From assembly GCA_046330075.1 (NCBI GenBank), contig JAXLTL010000001.1, positions 496,001-560,000 of the forward strand: a DNA stretch of 64,000 nt, given 5' to 3'. The notes below the pieces were generated by a model, which was given only the letters and a program-made list of their open reading frames with translations, was not told the DNA's origin and did not search any database. The DNA comes from JAJTFW01 sp046330075. GTDB lineage: Bacteria; Bacteroidota; Bacteroidia; AKYH767-A; OLB10. This document shows, piece by piece, positions 62,471-64,000 of this stretch. The position numbers were made by a program, and so were the translations under genes. How positions within the stretch are numbered: the first letter of the stretch is position 1; each line of letters begins with the position of its first letter.

Positions 62471-63040
62471 ATGAAAACATTCCACCTCATGTTAGGCGGT
62501 TTTCTGCTGGCAGGATTGTCAGCGGAAGCGCAAACTACAGAAGCCTCTAAAGCGACAAAAGGCAAAATCACGGTCAATATTGTCAAAGAAATTGATGGTA
62601 AAATCACTAAGATTGACACAACATTTGATTTGAAAGATCAGGACGCTATCAGCGAATTTATGGAACGCAACCAGATTGAAATGAAGTCTCAGGGGCCTGC
62701 AGAACGTAAACTAAAAGTGATGAAGTTTAAATCAGACAACGGAAGTGGTGAAGATGAAAAGGAAATCGAAATCACCCTCCCTCCTATGCCGCCCATGCCG
62801 CCAACACCTCCCGGAGCTGGAGAAATCAACACTGAAAATATGCAAGCGTACACTTTCCGGTTTTCCGATGAGGATATTTCCCGGCAATTGGAAGAACTGG
62901 AAAGCCTGATGGAAAATAATCCGGCAGTTTCCGGAAAAGTTAAAAAGGAAATCAGAAAGTTTGAGTTTTATAATGATGGGGACAAAAGAAAGAAATCAAA
63001 AAAGGCAAAAAAGCGTATTATAATCATTGAAGAAGTATGA
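62471..63040 (+). CDS. Small secreted protein divergent from the sensor kinase
   Basis: 189 residues from the ATG at 62471, which opens a signal peptide (MKTFHLMLGGFLLAGLSAEA). A TTG at 62450 extends the frame by seven residues of poor quality and is rejected. The mature protein is charged, with GKITVNIVKEIDGKITKIDTTF near the start, a proline-rich stretch at 104-114 (PPMPPMPPTPP), a helical region (ISRQLEELESLMEN) and a very basic tail (DKRKKSKKAKKRIIIIEEV). I recognise no family. The proline-rich stretch is like the one in the sensor domain of the divergently encoded kinase. It is followed by its own terminator. Confidence 0.75.
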   Translation: MKTFHLMLGGFLLAGLSAEAQTTEASKATKGKITVNIVKEIDGKITKIDTTFDLKDQDAISEFMERNQIEMKSQGPAERKLKVMKFKSDNGSGEDEKEIEITLPPMPPMPPTPPGAGEINTENMQAYTFRFSDEDISRQLEELESLMENNPAVSGKVKKEIRKFEFYNDGDKRKKSKKAKKRIIIIEEV

Positions 63041-63047
63041 TGTAAAG

Positions 63048-63086
63048 AGAAATCCCTGAGTTATCAATACTCAGGGATTTCTTTAA
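63048..63086 (+). terminator. Terminator of the small secreted protein gene
   Basis: AGAAATCCCTGAGT (63048-63061), loop of 7 and ACTCAGGGATTTCT (63069-63082) form a perfect 14-bp stem followed by TTT. Confidence 0.92.
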
Positions 63087-63095
63087 ATTTACAGC

Positions 63096-64000
63096 ATGGT
63101 TCCTGCCCTCATTTATACATTTTTCAGATTTCGATTACGTCAGATCGGCAGGGAATTAATGAATCTTGGACTTTTTTATTCTGCAATCGTTTCAGGAGCA
63201 ATTTTGTTTATTTACTATCTCAGTTGGATCACAATTCAGGAACCAGGCAGATTAGGTTATTCTCTTCCGGCATTACTTCCGGTGCTTTGGCTCTATTTTT
63301 CCAGAAGAGATGTTATTTTTCTGAAAAAGCTCACCCGTGACTTCAGGTTTCTGTTGTTTCTTGAGTATTTTATTATCGCACTCCCCTATTTTCTTTCTGC
63401 AGGTTTCCATCAAAAATACTTCCTTCTTGCAATATCAGGTTTAATTACACTCACTTTGGCATTTTTTCCCTGGAAAGCAAGTGGTAATTCCGGAACCGGA
63501 TGGAAATTAAACTTTATCCCGAAGGATTCCTTCGAATGGAAAGCCGGGATCAGAAAGAATGGCCTTATTCTTCTGACAGTACTGTTGATCTCCATTTTTA
63601 CTTCACCATTACCTGCTGTTTCATTGATTTTAGTGTGGATTATTAATGTCATTATCATTTCCTTTTATTCTAATCATGAGGGTAAGGATATTCTAAGAGT
63701 CTCGTCCACGCATGCACAAAAGTTTCTTCGGAATAAGATCTTCATGGCCTGCAGATTTCAGGCATCATTACAAACATTACCTCTACTCGCCTACTTCACA
63801 TTCCATCCCGGACATTGGTGGCTGATTCTTTTTGTATTTCTCTATTCGATGATATCGGTTACTTGTACCATCATTTTCAAATATGCCTATTTAGACCCGG
63901 GGACAAACTCAAATCCTTCTTCTCTATATCAATCCATTACGGTCATCAGTTTTCTGATTCCATTTCTTTTACCGGTACCAATGATATTGGGAATTATAAA
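63096..64000 (+). CDS. Polytopic membrane protein, 3' end outside window
   Basis: An ATG at 63096 opens a frame that stays open to the last base (301 codons), so the gene is cut by the window end. The translation (MVPALIYTFFRFRLRQIGRE...) begins with a short basic helix and then has about eight hydrophobic segments, spaced in pairs with short polar loops such as SRRDVIFLKKLTRDF. The pattern recalls ABC-2 type exporter permeases of Bacteroidota, but no motif proves it. No ATP-binding gene is seen within the window. It is separated from the small secreted protein gene by that gene's terminator. Confidence 0.7.
   Translation, partial: MVPALIYTFFRFRLRQIGRELMNLGLFYSAIVSGAILFIYYLSWITIQEPGRLGYSLPALLPVLWLYFSRRDVIFLKKLTRDFRFLLFLEYFIIALPYFLSAGFHQKYFLLAISGLITLTLAFFPWKASGNSGTGWKLNFIPKDSFEWKAGIRKNGLILLTVLLISIFTSPLPAVSLILVWIINVIIISFYSNHEGKDILRVSSTHAQKFLRNKIFMACRFQASLQTLPLLAYFTFHPGHWWLILFVFLYSMISVTCTIIFKYAYLDPGTNSNPSSLYQSITVISFLIPFLLPVPMILGII

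Overview
The window looks like a stretch of chromosome from a member of the Bacteroidota, probably an environmental lineage. Five things point this way. At least eight encoded proteins end in a type IX secretion (T9SS) type A sorting domain. Many genes have the Bacteroidota promoter, a -7 box TAnnTTTG with a TTG about 20 bases upstream. The tmRNA encodes the tag GENNYALAA. An isobutyryl-CoA mutase of the fused IcmF type is present, as is the futalosine-pathway enzyme MqnE. Most of the window is ordinary housekeeping sequence with well-packed genes. I see no prophage, insertion sequence, integrase, CRISPR array, rRNA or tRNA gene.

Layout. 1-3.2 kb: the 3' part of a GH57 glycosidase and a Kup potassium transporter. 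3.2-8.2 kb: a secreted Reeler-like T9SS protein, then the unit ligA, a small conserved gene, dapA and a DinB-like gene. 8.3-13.5 kb: a choice-of-anchor-B T9SS protein, a secreted coiled-coil protein, then panB and an RluA-type pseudouridine synthase overlapping by one base. 13.5-14.5 kb: the tmRNA gene followed by an unusual tandem array of RNA-like hairpins, which is the least explained part of the window. 14.7-19.3 kb: a small secreted unknown and a 1389-residue T9SS surface protein. 19.3-23.8 kb: an ABC ATPase and a permease fused to an M1 aminopeptidase. 23.8-30.7 kb: a flavoprotein, an M16 peptidase pair (one active, one lacking the zinc motif), fabG, an outer-membrane barrel protein and sucD. 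30.8-40.5 kb: a T9SS protein, icmF, a probable outer-membrane protein, a protein with 72-bp internal tandem repeats, and an ELWxxDGT-repeat T9SS protein. 40.5-47.9 kb: a GyrI-like protein, a lone AAA ATPase, the RNA-modification run trmH-tatD-tcdA-tgt with lptF, and mqnE. 47.9-55.6 kb: three M43 pappalysin-like secreted metalloproteases around a polytopic membrane protein and an orphan OmpR-type response regulator. 55.6-64 kb: a GNAT acetyltransferase, an AddB-like nuclease, a YvlD-like membrane protein, a glutathione peroxidase, a two-component system divergent from a small secreted protein, and a membrane protein that runs off the end.

How the genes relate: the T9SS proteins are cargo for a secretion machine encoded elsewhere. 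The sensor kinase and the divergently encoded secreted protein both carry a proline-rich PPxPPxPPG-type segment and may act together. Several plausible longer reading-frame starts (49582, 52658) turn out to be the TTG of a -33 box, and the promoter fixes the true start downstream. All function calls are from motif and family recognition by eye; no database search was run.
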